The notes under the pieces were generated by a model that saw nothing but the letters and a program-made list of their open reading frames with translations, made no database searches and was not told where the DNA came from. From positions 1 to 64,000 of the forward strand of contig VXRJ01000011.1 of NCBI GenBank assembly GCA_009838525.1: a stretch of 64,000 nucleotides of DNA, given 5' to 3'. The translations under genes and the position numbers were made by a program. Shown here piece after piece: positions 7,629 through 16,103 of this stretch (positions are counted from its first letter, which is position 1; every line of letters begins with the position of its first letter). Source of the stretch: Acidobacteriota bacterium. Its GTDB lineage: Bacteria; Acidobacteriota; Vicinamibacteria; Vicinamibacterales; UBA8438.

Positions 7629-9497
7629 CTACGGTAGCGCGAACACGAACAGCGTGTTCCCCGAGCTGGGTCGCAATTCCGGCGTCAGGGCAGTGAAGTG
7701 CGACGACGTGCCGCCGCTGCCGGTGCTGACCGCTACGTACTGGCGTCCGTCGACGGCGAAGGTAATGGGGAAACCGGTGACCGACGAGCCGAGGTTGATT
7801 TCCCAGAGCACCTCGCCGGTCTCGTGGTGAAAGGCCCGGAACCGGCCGTTGACGTCGCCGCCGAAGACGAGTCCGCCGCCGGTCGCGACGAGCGACATGG
7901 TCGCCGCCCGCTGCTCGTGGAGCCAGACGGTCTCCCCCGTCTCCGCGGAAATCGCCCGGACGGTCCCCGCGTTGTCGGTACCGGGCGCCAACTGGTGGCG
8001 GTAGGCGATGGCATAGAGCTCTGAACGGCTCTCCGTGCGCGCTGCGGGAGTGTCATCGGGAAAGACCTGCGTCGCCATCATGCGCGCGCAGGTGTTGCGC
8101 AACGGCATGTACATGGTGTTTGTGAGGGGACTGTAGGCGCCCGCCTCCCAGTCCTTGCCGCCGTTCCAGGTGGGACAGGCGAAGACCTCCTGCCCCAGGG
8201 TCGTGAAGACCAGTTCCGCGTTCTCGGATACGTCGCCGGTGGCGCCGTCGATGTCCCCGACGACGTTCTGGGTAACCGTCGGGGTTGCCCACAGGAACTC
8301 CCCGGTCGCCCGGTCGAGGGTGTACACGATGCCGGTCTTGCCGGGAATGCCGGTGAGGACGCGACGCGTCTCCCCCGCCCGCAGCCGCGGGTTGATCCAC
8401 TGCACGGCGCCCGGATCCGGCGCCACCGCGGTGTCGACGAGAATCCGCTCGAACGGGTGATCGAGATCCCAGTGATCGTTGAGGTGCTGGTAGTACCAGA
8501 CGATCTCACCGGTGTCGCCGTCGAGGGCCAGCGTGGAATTGTGGTAGAGGTGCTGGTTCTCGGTCCCGCCGAGCATGAACTTCGGGGCGGGTGAGGTGAC
8601 GGACGTGCCGACGTAGACGAGGTTCAGCTCGGGGTCGTAGCTCGGCACCATCCAGGCGCCGACGTGGACCCGTTCCTCGAACGGCACGCTGCCCCAGCTC
8701 TCGTCGCCCGGCTCTCCGGGCCCGGGGATCAGGCGGCGCCGCCACAGCTCCTCTCCCGTCACCGCGTCGTGGGCGACCACGACGCACGCGTCCGGGCCGC
8801 CGCGTGGGGAGCAACTGCGTCCCGAGACGACCTTGCCGTTGGCGATGATCGGTCCCGCGCCCTGCGTGGCCGGATTCACCCGGTAGTCCAGGACCTGCGT
8901 CTCCCACACCATCTCGCCGGTCACCGCGTCGAGCGCGTGGATGTGGTCGTCGACGGTCGTGTCGATGATCAGCCGGCCGTGAATGGCGATGTTGCGGTTG
9001 TTCCCGGCGAGCGCGCCGAGCAGGTACTCGCCCACGTCATCCGGAACCGTGCGGCGATGTTCCCAGATGAGATCCCCGGTGACCGCGTCGATCGCCTGGA
9101 TGACGTCGTTCGGGTTCGGCATGTAGAGCACGCCGTTGTAGGCGAGCGGGGTGCCCGACTGGAAACCCTCGGTCAGCCCCCGCGACCAGACCATGCGCAG
9201 ATCGCCCACGTTGTCGATGTTGATCTCGTCCAGCGGGCTGTAACCCCAACTGTCGAGCGTACGCCGCCAAGTCAGCCAGTCGCCGTCGGCCGGCTGCTGC
9301 AGCATGGCGTCGGTGACGGGCGGGAAGTCGTCGCCGGACTGCGCCGTGACAACCGCCGCAACGGACACGACCGCCAGCATCAGCGCCAGCGTCAGGACGG
9401 CGGCCGCGCCCGGCAGCCCGTGGTGAGGCCCCGCGTAGCGCCCAGAGCGGCGAGGCGTCCGCCTGACAAGGCGCGACAGGGGAAGCAGGGAATGCAT
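7629..9497 (-). CDS. PQQ-dependent dehydrogenase, quinoprotein type
   Basis: The 622-residue protein has an N-terminal signal or membrane anchor (about residues 28-52, AAAVLTLALMLAVVSVAAVV) and an eight-bladed propeller. Seven tryptophan-docking motifs are visible: AIDAVTGDLIW, ALDAVTGEMVW, AHDAVTGEELW, ALDGDTGEIVW, TLDRATGEFLW, AISAETGETVW and AFHHETGEVLW. It would oxidise an alcohol or sugar in the periplasm with PQQ. There is no CxxCH, so it is not a quinohemoprotein and must pass electrons to a separate acceptor. No PQQ biosynthesis gene is in the window. It follows the transketolase-like gene by 14 bases, probably in one operon. Its stop codon is the junction with the integrase frame. 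Confidence 0.9.
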   Translation of the reverse strand: MHSLLPLSRLVRRTPRRSGRYAGPHHGLPGAAAVLTLALMLAVVSVAAVVTAQSGDDFPPVTDAMLQQPADGDWLTWRRTLDSWGYSPLDEINIDNVGDLRMVWSRGLTEGFQSGTPLAYNGVLYMPNPNDVIQAIDAVTGDLIWEHRRTVPDDVGEYLLGALAGNNRNIAIHGRLIIDTTVDDHIHALDAVTGEMVWETQVLDYRVNPATQGAGPIIANGKVVSGRSCSPRGGPDACVVVAHDAVTGEELWRRRLIPGPGEPGDESWGSVPFEERVHVGAWMVPSYDPELNLVYVGTSVTSPAPKFMLGGTENQHLYHNSTLALDGDTGEIVWYYQHLNDHWDLDHPFERILVDTAVAPDPGAVQWINPRLRAGETRRVLTGIPGKTGIVYTLDRATGEFLWATPTVTQNVVGDIDGATGDVSENAELVFTTLGQEVFACPTWNGGKDWEAGAYSPLTNTMYMPLRNTCARMMATQVFPDDTPAARTESRSELYAIAYRHQLAPGTDNAGTVRAISAETGETVWLHEQRAATMSLVATGGGLVFGGDVNGRFRAFHHETGEVLWEINLGSSVTGFPITFAVDGRQYVAVSTGSGGTSSHFTALTPELRPSSGNTLFVFALP

Positions 9498-9511
9498 GGT
9501 TCGACTCCTCG

Positions 9512-12073
9512 TCAGAGCGCCTTCAGCGCGCCCAGTTGCCGCTCCAGCCGTGACTCGCGGTCCCGGGCGAAGCGGGCGATGCCCTGGTAGATCGACTCCT
9601 GATCGAGGTGCGCCTCGGCGATGACGTCGGGTTCGGTGCCGCCGCTTCGCCAGCGGTCATCAAAATCGGCGTAGAGCGAGTACTCCTCGGTGAGGGCGCC
9701 CAGATTCGGGATCGGCGGCACGCGCTTGGTCATGGTGCTGACGACCATGCAGTCGTAGCGCGACGCGTCGGGCAGCAGCTTCTCCCGGTAGGCCGCCGGC
9801 TGGGCCGCGAACAGCTCGGTGCTGATGACGGACACGATGCGCACGTTCAGGCCCGACTCCTCGAGCCGCGGGACCACGCTGACGAGGTTCTTCGTCGAGC
9901 TCGAGCCCTGCACGAAGACGGTTCCCATCGGCGGGGCGTCCGGCGCGAACTCCCGGATCAGGTAGAGGCCCTTCGCCGCGGCCTTCACGTCGGTGTCGGC
10001 AAACGTCGCGCGATCCGACACGAGGAAGTCCGGCCGCGCCACGTGGATGACGATGATGCCGACCTCCTTGTGGGCCAGCGCCTGCTGAACCGCCGCGAAG
10101 TAGCCGGGAGCGACGTCGTTGTAGTCCCAGAAGTAGAGGTTGATGACCTGGCCGCGCGGCAGCAGGGTCCAGACCTGCGGCGCGAAGATGCCGAAGTGGG
10201 TGCGCGCGTCGGCCGCCGTCTCTGGGCCGGAATGGCCGGCCAGCACGTGCAGGACGCCGAGCTCGAAGGGGCTGTCCTGATTCATCTGCGAGAAGACCCG
10301 GGCCGGCGTGTACATCAGCGGCGTGAACGCGCCGTAGGTGCCCGAGATTCCCCAGACCCCGGCGTAGCCGTCCGGGTCGGTCGACGCGTTCTGGCTGACC
10401 AGCCCGATTACCGTCGACGCGTTGCCCGCCTCCTGGATGGCTGCCTTCAGCCGCGTGCCGAACGGATTGTCCACCGGGTCGTAGTGGCCGAGCAGGTTGG
10501 CCTTCTCGACGTTGATCGAGCTGGACAGGTCCGCCGCCATCGTCATGAAGCGCCCGTCCGTCACGTAGTTCAGCCACGCCCCGATCTCGCTGACCGCCCG
10601 CCGTGGCCCCTTCTTCTCGCCCGGCGGCAGGAACAGCGAAATGCGACGCTCCACCTCCGTGTCCGTGTGCGGGTTGCGCACCACCACGTCACTGGGTTCG
10701 ACCGGCAGGTTCTCGACCCGCAGGCGCTCGTCGAGGAACGGGTTGGCGGCCCGGTCGATGCCCAGCGTCAGCGACCGGTCGACGGTTCCCGCGACGTCGA
10801 GCACGCGCTCCGCGATCCACGCGCGCAGTCCGGGCCGGCGCTCCATCACCGACATCACCGTGTCGACGTTCGTCTTGAACTGGATTAGGCGATCCGCCTC
10901 GGTCGCCGGGACTCCGTCGCGAATACCCTCGAAACGAACGCCGTAAGCCTGCTCGAACGACTCCGCCAGCCCGACGAAATAGTCGCTGTTCATCTTGAAG
11001 GCGTACGGGTGGGAGGGATACCCGACGATCTGGTCGCGGCCGCCGATCCGCCCATCGCTCGCGCCTGGCCACCAGCCCTTGACCGTCGGGCCGATCAGGA
11101 TCATGGGCCGGCGATCGTCGTCCGGCCACTCCTCCATCGCCTTGAACGCGGCGACTACCTGATCGAAGTCATTCCCGTTCTCGATCGTGAAGACGTTCCA
11201 GCCCCACGACACCCACTGCCGGGCGAGGTCGTAGTCCGTGTAGCCCGGCTTCACCACGCCGCCGACAAGGCTGTCGTCGATGCCCGCATTGTTCTGAGAC
11301 ACGAGCACGCGCAGCCGCTTGCCGACCTGCTGGGCCAGGGCGATGTTCTTGAGCTCCTGCGCATGTCCCTCGGTCAGCGCGAACTCCCCTTCCAGCGCGA
11401 CTACCTTCAGACCCGGCGGCGCCCCGACGTAGTCCCAGAACAGCGCCTTGCCGGCGGCCGTCGCAATGCCGATGCCGGACGGACCGCCGTTGACGTCGTT
11501 GGTCACGTCGATGGATTCGGCATGTCCCGACAGGGCGCGGATCCCGCGGCCCTTCGCATCGGCGAAGAAAGGGTGATCGGCCAGACCGTTCTCCTCCAGC
11601 AGCGTGGCCAGGGCGCCGGCTCCGCGGCGAAAACCCAGCGAGTCGATCGGCAACATCGCGGCCTGGGGATCGCAGGCGAAACGCGCATCGCCGGTCTCTT
11701 CGTGCTGTCGCCGCATCGCCTCGTACAGGACCATCCACAGCGCGTAGCACGTCGGTATGCAGTGACCGCCCGCGAGCATGAACTTGTCGGCGTAGGCGAA
11801 CTTCGGCTCGCGGAGGTCGTAGCGGAGGCCTCCCAGCGCGGGGCCGGCCAGATGACAGGCCACGTTGTAAGGCGTGTAGGCCAGCGGTCCGCCGAAGTGG
11901 CCGGTCTGGGCGTAGTTGCCCATCAGGCACAGGCCCATCGACGTCATGAATGCGACGTCGTGGAACCGATCCCGGTCGTAGTCCGGCAACTCGACGGCGT
12001 GACTCTCGAGCCGGTCCGCCGCCGTGACCGTATGAAGCGTGACAGCCTGCGAAACGGGTGTGCTTGTGCTCAT
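9512..12073 (-). CDS. transketolase-like thiamine diphosphate enzyme
   Basis: From the ATG at 12073 the protein is 853 residues; an upstream ATG at 12124 would add 17. It has the transketolase order: an N-terminal TPP domain (YADKFMLAGGHCIPTCYALW, then ALEGEFALTEGHAQELKNIA and SQNNAGID), a pyrimidine domain (MTMAADLSSSINVEKANLLG, PARVFSQM, HSGPETAADARTHFG) and a C-terminal domain (VFVQGSSSTKNLVSVVPRLE). The TPP motif GDG is replaced by EGE, as in some E1-like members. It is longer than classic TktA (about 660) and may act on other ketose phosphates or ketoacids. The PQQ dehydrogenase gene follows closely. Confidence 0.85.
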   Translation of the reverse strand: MSTSTPVSQAVTLHTVTAADRLESHAVELPDYDRDRFHDVAFMTSMGLCLMGNYAQTGHFGGPLAYTPYNVACHLAGPALGGLRYDLREPKFAYADKFMLAGGHCIPTCYALWMVLYEAMRRQHEETGDARFACDPQAAMLPIDSLGFRRGAGALATLLEENGLADHPFFADAKGRGIRALSGHAESIDVTNDVNGGPSGIGIATAAGKALFWDYVGAPPGLKVVALEGEFALTEGHAQELKNIALAQQVGKRLRVLVSQNNAGIDDSLVGGVVKPGYTDYDLARQWVSWGWNVFTIENGNDFDQVVAAFKAMEEWPDDDRRPMILIGPTVKGWWPGASDGRIGGRDQIVGYPSHPYAFKMNSDYFVGLAESFEQAYGVRFEGIRDGVPATEADRLIQFKTNVDTVMSVMERRPGLRAWIAERVLDVAGTVDRSLTLGIDRAANPFLDERLRVENLPVEPSDVVVRNPHTDTEVERRISLFLPPGEKKGPRRAVSEIGAWLNYVTDGRFMTMAADLSSSINVEKANLLGHYDPVDNPFGTRLKAAIQEAGNASTVIGLVSQNASTDPDGYAGVWGISGTYGAFTPLMYTPARVFSQMNQDSPFELGVLHVLAGHSGPETAADARTHFGIFAPQVWTLLPRGQVINLYFWDYNDVAPGYFAAVQQALAHKEVGIIVIHVARPDFLVSDRATFADTDVKAAAKGLYLIREFAPDAPPMGTVFVQGSSSTKNLVSVVPRLEESGLNVRIVSVISTELFAAQPAAYREKLLPDASRYDCMVVSTMTKRVPPIPNLGALTEEYSLYADFDDRWRSGGTEPDVIAEAHLDQESIYQGIARFARDRESRLERQLGALKAL

Positions 12074-12168
12074 GGGCGCTCGCTGCAGCCGCAGGGATCG
12101 AGGTCGGCCGAGCCGGAATCGCATAGTACACGCCGCGGGGCGCGGTGTCAGCCGTTAACTTGGCGCGT

Positions 12169-13185
12169 TCAGACGAAGGGCAGGGACGTGACGACGGCCG
12201 GCGCGTCGCCCCGTTCCGTGACAACGGCAACCTCCGTGCCGGGAGCATCCGCGAGGATGCGCGGAAGATAGGCGAGCGCAATCGGCCGGCCCAGCGCCGG
12301 CGAGTGGACGGCGCTGGTAACGCGGCCCGTCTCCGCATCGCCGCCGTGGGAAACGGCGGCCCCCGGGCCGGGAACGGATCCGCCAGCGGGGCTGTCGGCC
12401 GCGGAGTCCAGCGTCAGGCCGGCCAGCTTGCGGGCAATGCGCCCCTGGCCCCGGTGAAGGACGCGAATGATCACCTCCTGGCCGACGTAGCAACCCTTGT
12501 CGAAGTCGATGGCCCGGTCCGTGATGCCCGCTTCCAGCGGAATCGTTCCGTCGTCCATGTCAACGGGGAACGCGGGACGGCCCGACTCTACGCGAACCGC
12601 TTCCCACGCCGCGGCATCGGCTTCGACGGCGCCGGCCTCCGCGAGCGCGTGGCGCAGCGCGTCCCCCGCGTCTCGCGCCATCCGCAGGCGGTAGCCCTCG
12701 ATGCCGAGCTCGTCGATCCGCGCCACCGTCACGGCGTGCGACGCGATCCTGCCGGCGCGATGCCGATAAAGCGTCACGGCGCCCGCGCCGGTGGGCGCAT
12801 CGGCCATGCGCGACAGCATGGAGGATGCGCCGGGACCGCAAAGATCGACGGCAACCGTGTCGGGCGTCAGGTCGGACAATTCGACATCCTCGGTGAAGAT
12901 CAGATCGTCCCAACGTTCTAGCAGGCGGTCCTTCACGCTGTGGTGGAGATCGACGACGATCCGATCCGCTTCCGCCAGCAGATGCATATCGGCAAGCATG
13001 CGTCCCTGCGGCGTCAGGTAAGCGGCATAGCAGCCTCCTCCCGGCTCCAGCACGGCGACGTCGTTGGTCAGAAGACCCTGCAGAAACCGGCCGCGATCCG
13101 AGCCGTTGACGGCTATCCATCCGCGATCGGCTGGCGTGCGCAAGGCGGCGGCGGTGCGGAGCGCGGCGTATCCGTTCGGCTGCAT
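12169..13185 (-). CDS. ygfZ: YgfZ/GcvT-like folate-binding protein
   Basis: The 338-residue protein starts at MQPNGYAALRTAAALRTPAD. It contains NGSDRGRFLQGLLTNDV and the hallmark KGCYVGQEVIIRVLHRGQ, whose Cys defines the YgfZ/IBA57 family. These tetrahydrofolate-binding proteins help assemble or repair Fe-S clusters in selected enzymes. The longer frame to 13476 overlaps the divergent hydrolase gene and lacks homology, so the short start is preferred. The start is 22 bases from the divergent neighbour. Succinate dehydrogenase and other Fe-S proteins in this genome are plausible clients. Confidence 0.9.
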   Translation of the reverse strand: MQPNGYAALRTAAALRTPADRGWIAVNGSDRGRFLQGLLTNDVAVLEPGGGCYAAYLTPQGRMLADMHLLAEADRIVVDLHHSVKDRLLERWDDLIFTEDVELSDLTPDTVAVDLCGPGASSMLSRMADAPTGAGAVTLYRHRAGRIASHAVTVARIDELGIEGYRLRMARDAGDALRHALAEAGAVEADAAAWEAVRVESGRPAFPVDMDDGTIPLEAGITDRAIDFDKGCYVGQEVIIRVLHRGQGRIARKLAGLTLDSAADSPAGGSVPGPGAAVSHGGDAETGRVTSAVHSPALGRPIALAYLPRILADAPGTEVAVVTERGDAPAVVTSLPFV

Positions 13186-13207
13186 GGGCAGATGATATGC
13201 TGCGACG

Positions 13208-14935
13208 GTGACCCGGCGAGCCGCTCCCGCCGTTCGATGGGCCATCGTTCTTGCCGCGGTCGCCGCGTGGTCGTCCATCGTCCTCCCGGCGGGGCAGGCG
13301 CCAGCGGCGCAGGCGCAGGCGCCGGCGAGGGCCGATCCAGCTACGGGCGAAGCGACGTTCAACATCTTCGTCAACGCGACGCCGGTCGGCTTCGAGCGCG
13401 TGCAATTGAGCCGGGCCGACGATGGCTGGATCATCCGCGCGAGCGGACAGGTAACGGGGCCGCTTCCGAGCGACATCCGCAGGTTCGAGCTGGCTTACGA
13501 CGACGACTGGCGGCCGCTGAGCCTGGCGATTGACGGGGTTCGCACCGGCATCCCGTTCGGGCTCGAGACCACCATCGCCGGCGGCACCGCTACCGGCACC
13601 CTGACGCAGCGGGACTCGGTCGAACCGTTCGAGACGACGATCGATCCCGCTTCGATCGTCCTGCCGAACTACATCTACGCGCCCTACGAGGCGCTGGCGG
13701 TGAGGCTGAACGGAATCGAGCCGGGCACGGACCTGCCGGTCTTCGTTGCACCGGGCGGCGTCATCACGCTGCGCGTCAACCGGGTCGGCACGCAACGGAT
13801 CGACACCGCCGAACGGACGCTGGTCGCGACCACGTATAGTCTGACTTTCGCCGACGCCGAACGGCCGCTCGGGGCCGAGGTCTGGGTGGACGAGGCGCGG
13901 CGCCTGCTTCGTCTGAGCATCCCGTCCGCGTCGCTCGACGTGATCCGCCAGGACCTGTCGGCGGCATCGTCCCGGGTAACCGGCGAGCCGCACCCCGGAG
14001 ACGAACCGGTCCGCGTGCAGACGGACGGCTTCAGCCTTGCCACGACGGTGACGGCGCCGCCGGCAGATGCGCCGCCGCCTGAAGCCGATGGCCGTGCGGC
14101 GGTCGTACTGGTTCCCGGTCCGGCGTCGTCCGATCGCGACGGAACGCGCCATGGCGTCTCGATACTCCGTGAAATGGCCGGGGCACTGGCCGACCGCGGC
14201 CTCGTCGTCGCGCGCTACGACCGTCGCGGAACGGGGCAAAGCGGGGGACGCGCGGAGTCGGCCATGCTGGAGGACTACGCCGACGACGTGCGTGCGGTAG
14301 TCCGCCACCTCCAGGAGCGTGACGACGTCAATCGTGACCGCATAGCCGTCGTAGGCCATGGCGAGGGTGGCTGGATCGCCCTGCTGGCGACACGCCGCGA
14401 GGGTCGCGTGGCTGGACTCGTGCTGATTGCGGCTCCCGCCGTCAGCGGCGAGGAACTGGTGCTGGAACAGCAGCAGATGGCGCTCGACCAACTGAGCCTC
14501 TCCGACGCGGAAAGGCAGGAGAGAATCGACCTCCAGACCCGCATCCACCGCGCGGTGCTGGACGGAGACAGTTGGGAGGGCATCCCCCAGCCGCTGCGTG
14601 AGCCGGCGGATACGCCCTGGTTCCGGAGCTTCCTGGCGTTCGATCCGGAAGACAGCCTGCGCCGCATCCGTCAGCCGGTGCTGATCCTTCAGGGCACCCT
14701 GGATCAGGAGATGCCGTCCCGCCACGCGGATCGGCTCGAGAACATCGCGGAAAGCCGGACCCGCCGCGGCGCGACCGTGGACCGCGTCCAGCTCGAGGGC
14801 GTCAACCACCTGCTGACGCCCGCCGAGACGGGCAGCGTCGAAGAGTACGCCACCCTTGCCGACGCACAGATCTCTTCCTCCGTTGTGGAGGCGATCGTCG
14901 ACTGGATTGCCCGGGCGCTGCCGCTGGACAACTAG
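13208..14935 (+). CDS. secreted alpha/beta-hydrolase-fold protein lacking the nucleophile serine
   Basis: The 575-residue protein begins at GTG with a signal peptide (residues 1-35) and a beta-rich N-terminal region of about 230 residues. The hydrolase domain has PGPASSDRDG, ARYDRRGTGQS, VVGHGEGG, LILQGTLDQEMP (acid Asp) and VNHLL (His). The elbow in relatives reads GHSEGG. Here the codon at 14360-14362 is GGC, so residue 385 is Gly in place of Ser. Asp and His are kept. The protein may therefore be a binding protein, or use another nucleophile, rather than a normal serine hydrolase. The stop codon lies inside a perfect hairpin. Confidence 0.88.
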   Translation: MTRRAAPAVRWAIVLAAVAAWSSIVLPAGQAPAAQAQAPARADPATGEATFNIFVNATPVGFERVQLSRADDGWIIRASGQVTGPLPSDIRRFELAYDDDWRPLSLAIDGVRTGIPFGLETTIAGGTATGTLTQRDSVEPFETTIDPASIVLPNYIYAPYEALAVRLNGIEPGTDLPVFVAPGGVITLRVNRVGTQRIDTAERTLVATTYSLTFADAERPLGAEVWVDEARRLLRLSIPSASLDVIRQDLSAASSRVTGEPHPGDEPVRVQTDGFSLATTVTAPPADAPPPEADGRAAVVLVPGPASSDRDGTRHGVSILREMAGALADRGLVVARYDRRGTGQSGGRAESAMLEDYADDVRAVVRHLQERDDVNRDRIAVVGHGEGGWIALLATRREGRVAGLVLIAAPAVSGEELVLEQQQMALDQLSLSDAERQERIDLQTRIHRAVLDGDSWEGIPQPLREPADTPWFRSFLAFDPEDSLRRIRQPVLILQGTLDQEMPSRHADRLENIAESRTRRGATVDRVQLEGVNHLLTPAETGSVEEYATLADAQISSSVVEAIVDWIARALPLDN

Positions 14936-14957
14936 CGCGCCCCTGCGGGCGCGCTAG
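14932..14957 (+). terminator. hairpin overlapping the stop codon of the hydrolase gene
   Basis: CTAGCGCGCCC and GGGCGCGCTAG form a perfect 11-bp stem with a CTGC loop. The TAG stop of the upstream gene is part of the left arm. There is no T tract, so intrinsic termination is uncertain. Similar GCGCGCC-loop-GGGCGCG stems recur at 32168 and near 36606-36627. Confidence 0.6.
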
Positions 14958-14979
14958 CCCGGAAGCGGTTCTGCCGGCG

Positions 14980-15288
14980 TCACGCGTCCCGGACGACGGT
15001 GAATTCGGATCGACCGATCCGCAGTCGATCTCCCTCCTGCAGCGCGATTGTCTCGACCCGCCCGCCGTTGACGAACGTGCCGTTCGTGCTGTCGAGATCC
15101 TCGACCACCAACTCCGCCTCGGACGCCACCAGGCGGCAGTGGACACGCGACATCATTGGGTCGGACATGACGAAGTCGGACCTGCGCCCTCTTCCCACCG
15201 TCCGGATGGCTCCCGGCGGGAGACGGAGCATCCGTGGTTCGTCACCCTCCTCCCGCAGGATCCACATCGTCGGTCCCGACTCCGGCAT
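14980..15288 (-). CDS. FHA domain protein
   Basis: The 102-residue protein is essentially one forkhead-associated domain. It has the motifs VGRGRRSDFVMSD (phosphate-contact Arg), SRVHCRL and DSTNGTFVNG, then LQEGDRLRIGRSEFTVV. FHA domains bind phosphothreonine peptides, so it probably takes part in Ser/Thr-kinase signalling. No kinase gene is in the window. The start MPESGPTMWIL is 19 bases after the SDR stop, so the two genes are probably cotranscribed. A longer start at 15375 would overlap the SDR gene. Confidence 0.9.
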   Translation of the reverse strand: MPESGPTMWILREEGDEPRMLRLPPGAIRTVGRGRRSDFVMSDPMMSRVHCRLVASEAELVVEDLDSTNGTFVNGGRVETIALQEGDRLRIGRSEFTVVRDA

Positions 15289-15307
15289 GATCACGCTTCC
15301 GGTGCCG

Positions 15308-16072
15308 TCACTTGCGCGGCGGCCGCGACGGACGAAGCTCGACGCGGCTCGGCAGGCTGCGCGCGTCGTGCGCAAGCAGGTCCATCACCACCTGCGCGAC
15401 ATCCTCGGCGGTCAGTTTCCAGGGCGCCGCCGCATGCCGGTGATCGGACCCGGCGAACTCGGTGCCGACCGAACCGGGCGCCACTTCAGTCACACGGATG
15501 CTGTCGTGACGCAACTCCTGCATCAACGAATGGGTGAATGCGTCAAGGCCCGCCTTCGAGGCGCAGTAGGCGGCGCCGTTCGGGAAGGGATTGCACCCGG
15601 CAAGGCTGCTGATGTTGATGATCCAGCCGCCGCCTCGATCGCGCAGCTCCGGGATGGCGGCCCGGCAGCAATAGAAGACGCCGTGGAGGTTCGTCTCGAT
15701 AATCTGCAGCCAGTCGTCGATGGACTGCTCTGCGACCGGTGCGAAATTCCCGACTCCGGCGTTGTTGATCAGGATGTCGAGTCCGCCGAAACGATCGACG
15801 GCGGCCCGGACGAGCCGCGCGGCATCGTCCGGCCGGCGAACGTCCGCCTCGATGGCTTCGAGTCGTCCGTAACCGTTCGACGCCGCGCCCGCCGCCAGTT
15901 CATCCGCCGCCTCACGCAGCGCACCAGGCGACCGACCGGAAATGACGACATCGGCGCCCGCCGTCAGCAGAGCCCCGGCCACTGCTCGGCCGATTCCTCG
16001 GGAACCGCCAGTCACTACCGCCGCCCGCCCGTCCAACTGCGGCGCCGCAACTGCCGCCTGTTCCCCGGCCAT
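15308..16072 (-). CDS. short-chain dehydrogenase/reductase
   Basis: The 254-residue classical SDR has the cofactor motif TGGSRGIGRAVA, NNAG in DILINNAGVGN, the catalytic Ser in INISSLAG and YxxxK in YCASKAGLD. The SGRS end of beta-2 suggests NADP. The start at MAGEQAAVAAP is preferred; starts up to 16120 exist but would overlap the divergent gene at 16104. The tail PSRVELRPSRPPRK is typical of 3-oxoacyl-ACP-reductase-like members. Substrate is unknown. The FHA gene follows in the same direction. Confidence 0.88.
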   Translation of the reverse strand: MAGEQAAVAAPQLDGRAAVVTGGSRGIGRAVAGALLTAGADVVISGRSPGALREAADELAAGAASNGYGRLEAIEADVRRPDDAARLVRAAVDRFGGLDILINNAGVGNFAPVAEQSIDDWLQIIETNLHGVFYCCRAAIPELRDRGGGWIINISSLAGCNPFPNGAAYCASKAGLDAFTHSLMQELRHDSIRVTEVAPGSVGTEFAGSDHRHAAAPWKLTAEDVAQVVMDLLAHDARSLPSRVELRPSRPPRK

Positions 16073-16103
16073 GTCCTGTGTGGACACTAGAATACCGCGA
16101 ACC

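Noticed and set aside
9512-12073. Pyruvate dehydrogenase AceE as the identity of the TPP enzyme
   Set aside because: The domain order and motifs fit the transketolase superfamily, and there is no E2 or E3 gene beside it; the assignment was left at transketolase-like.
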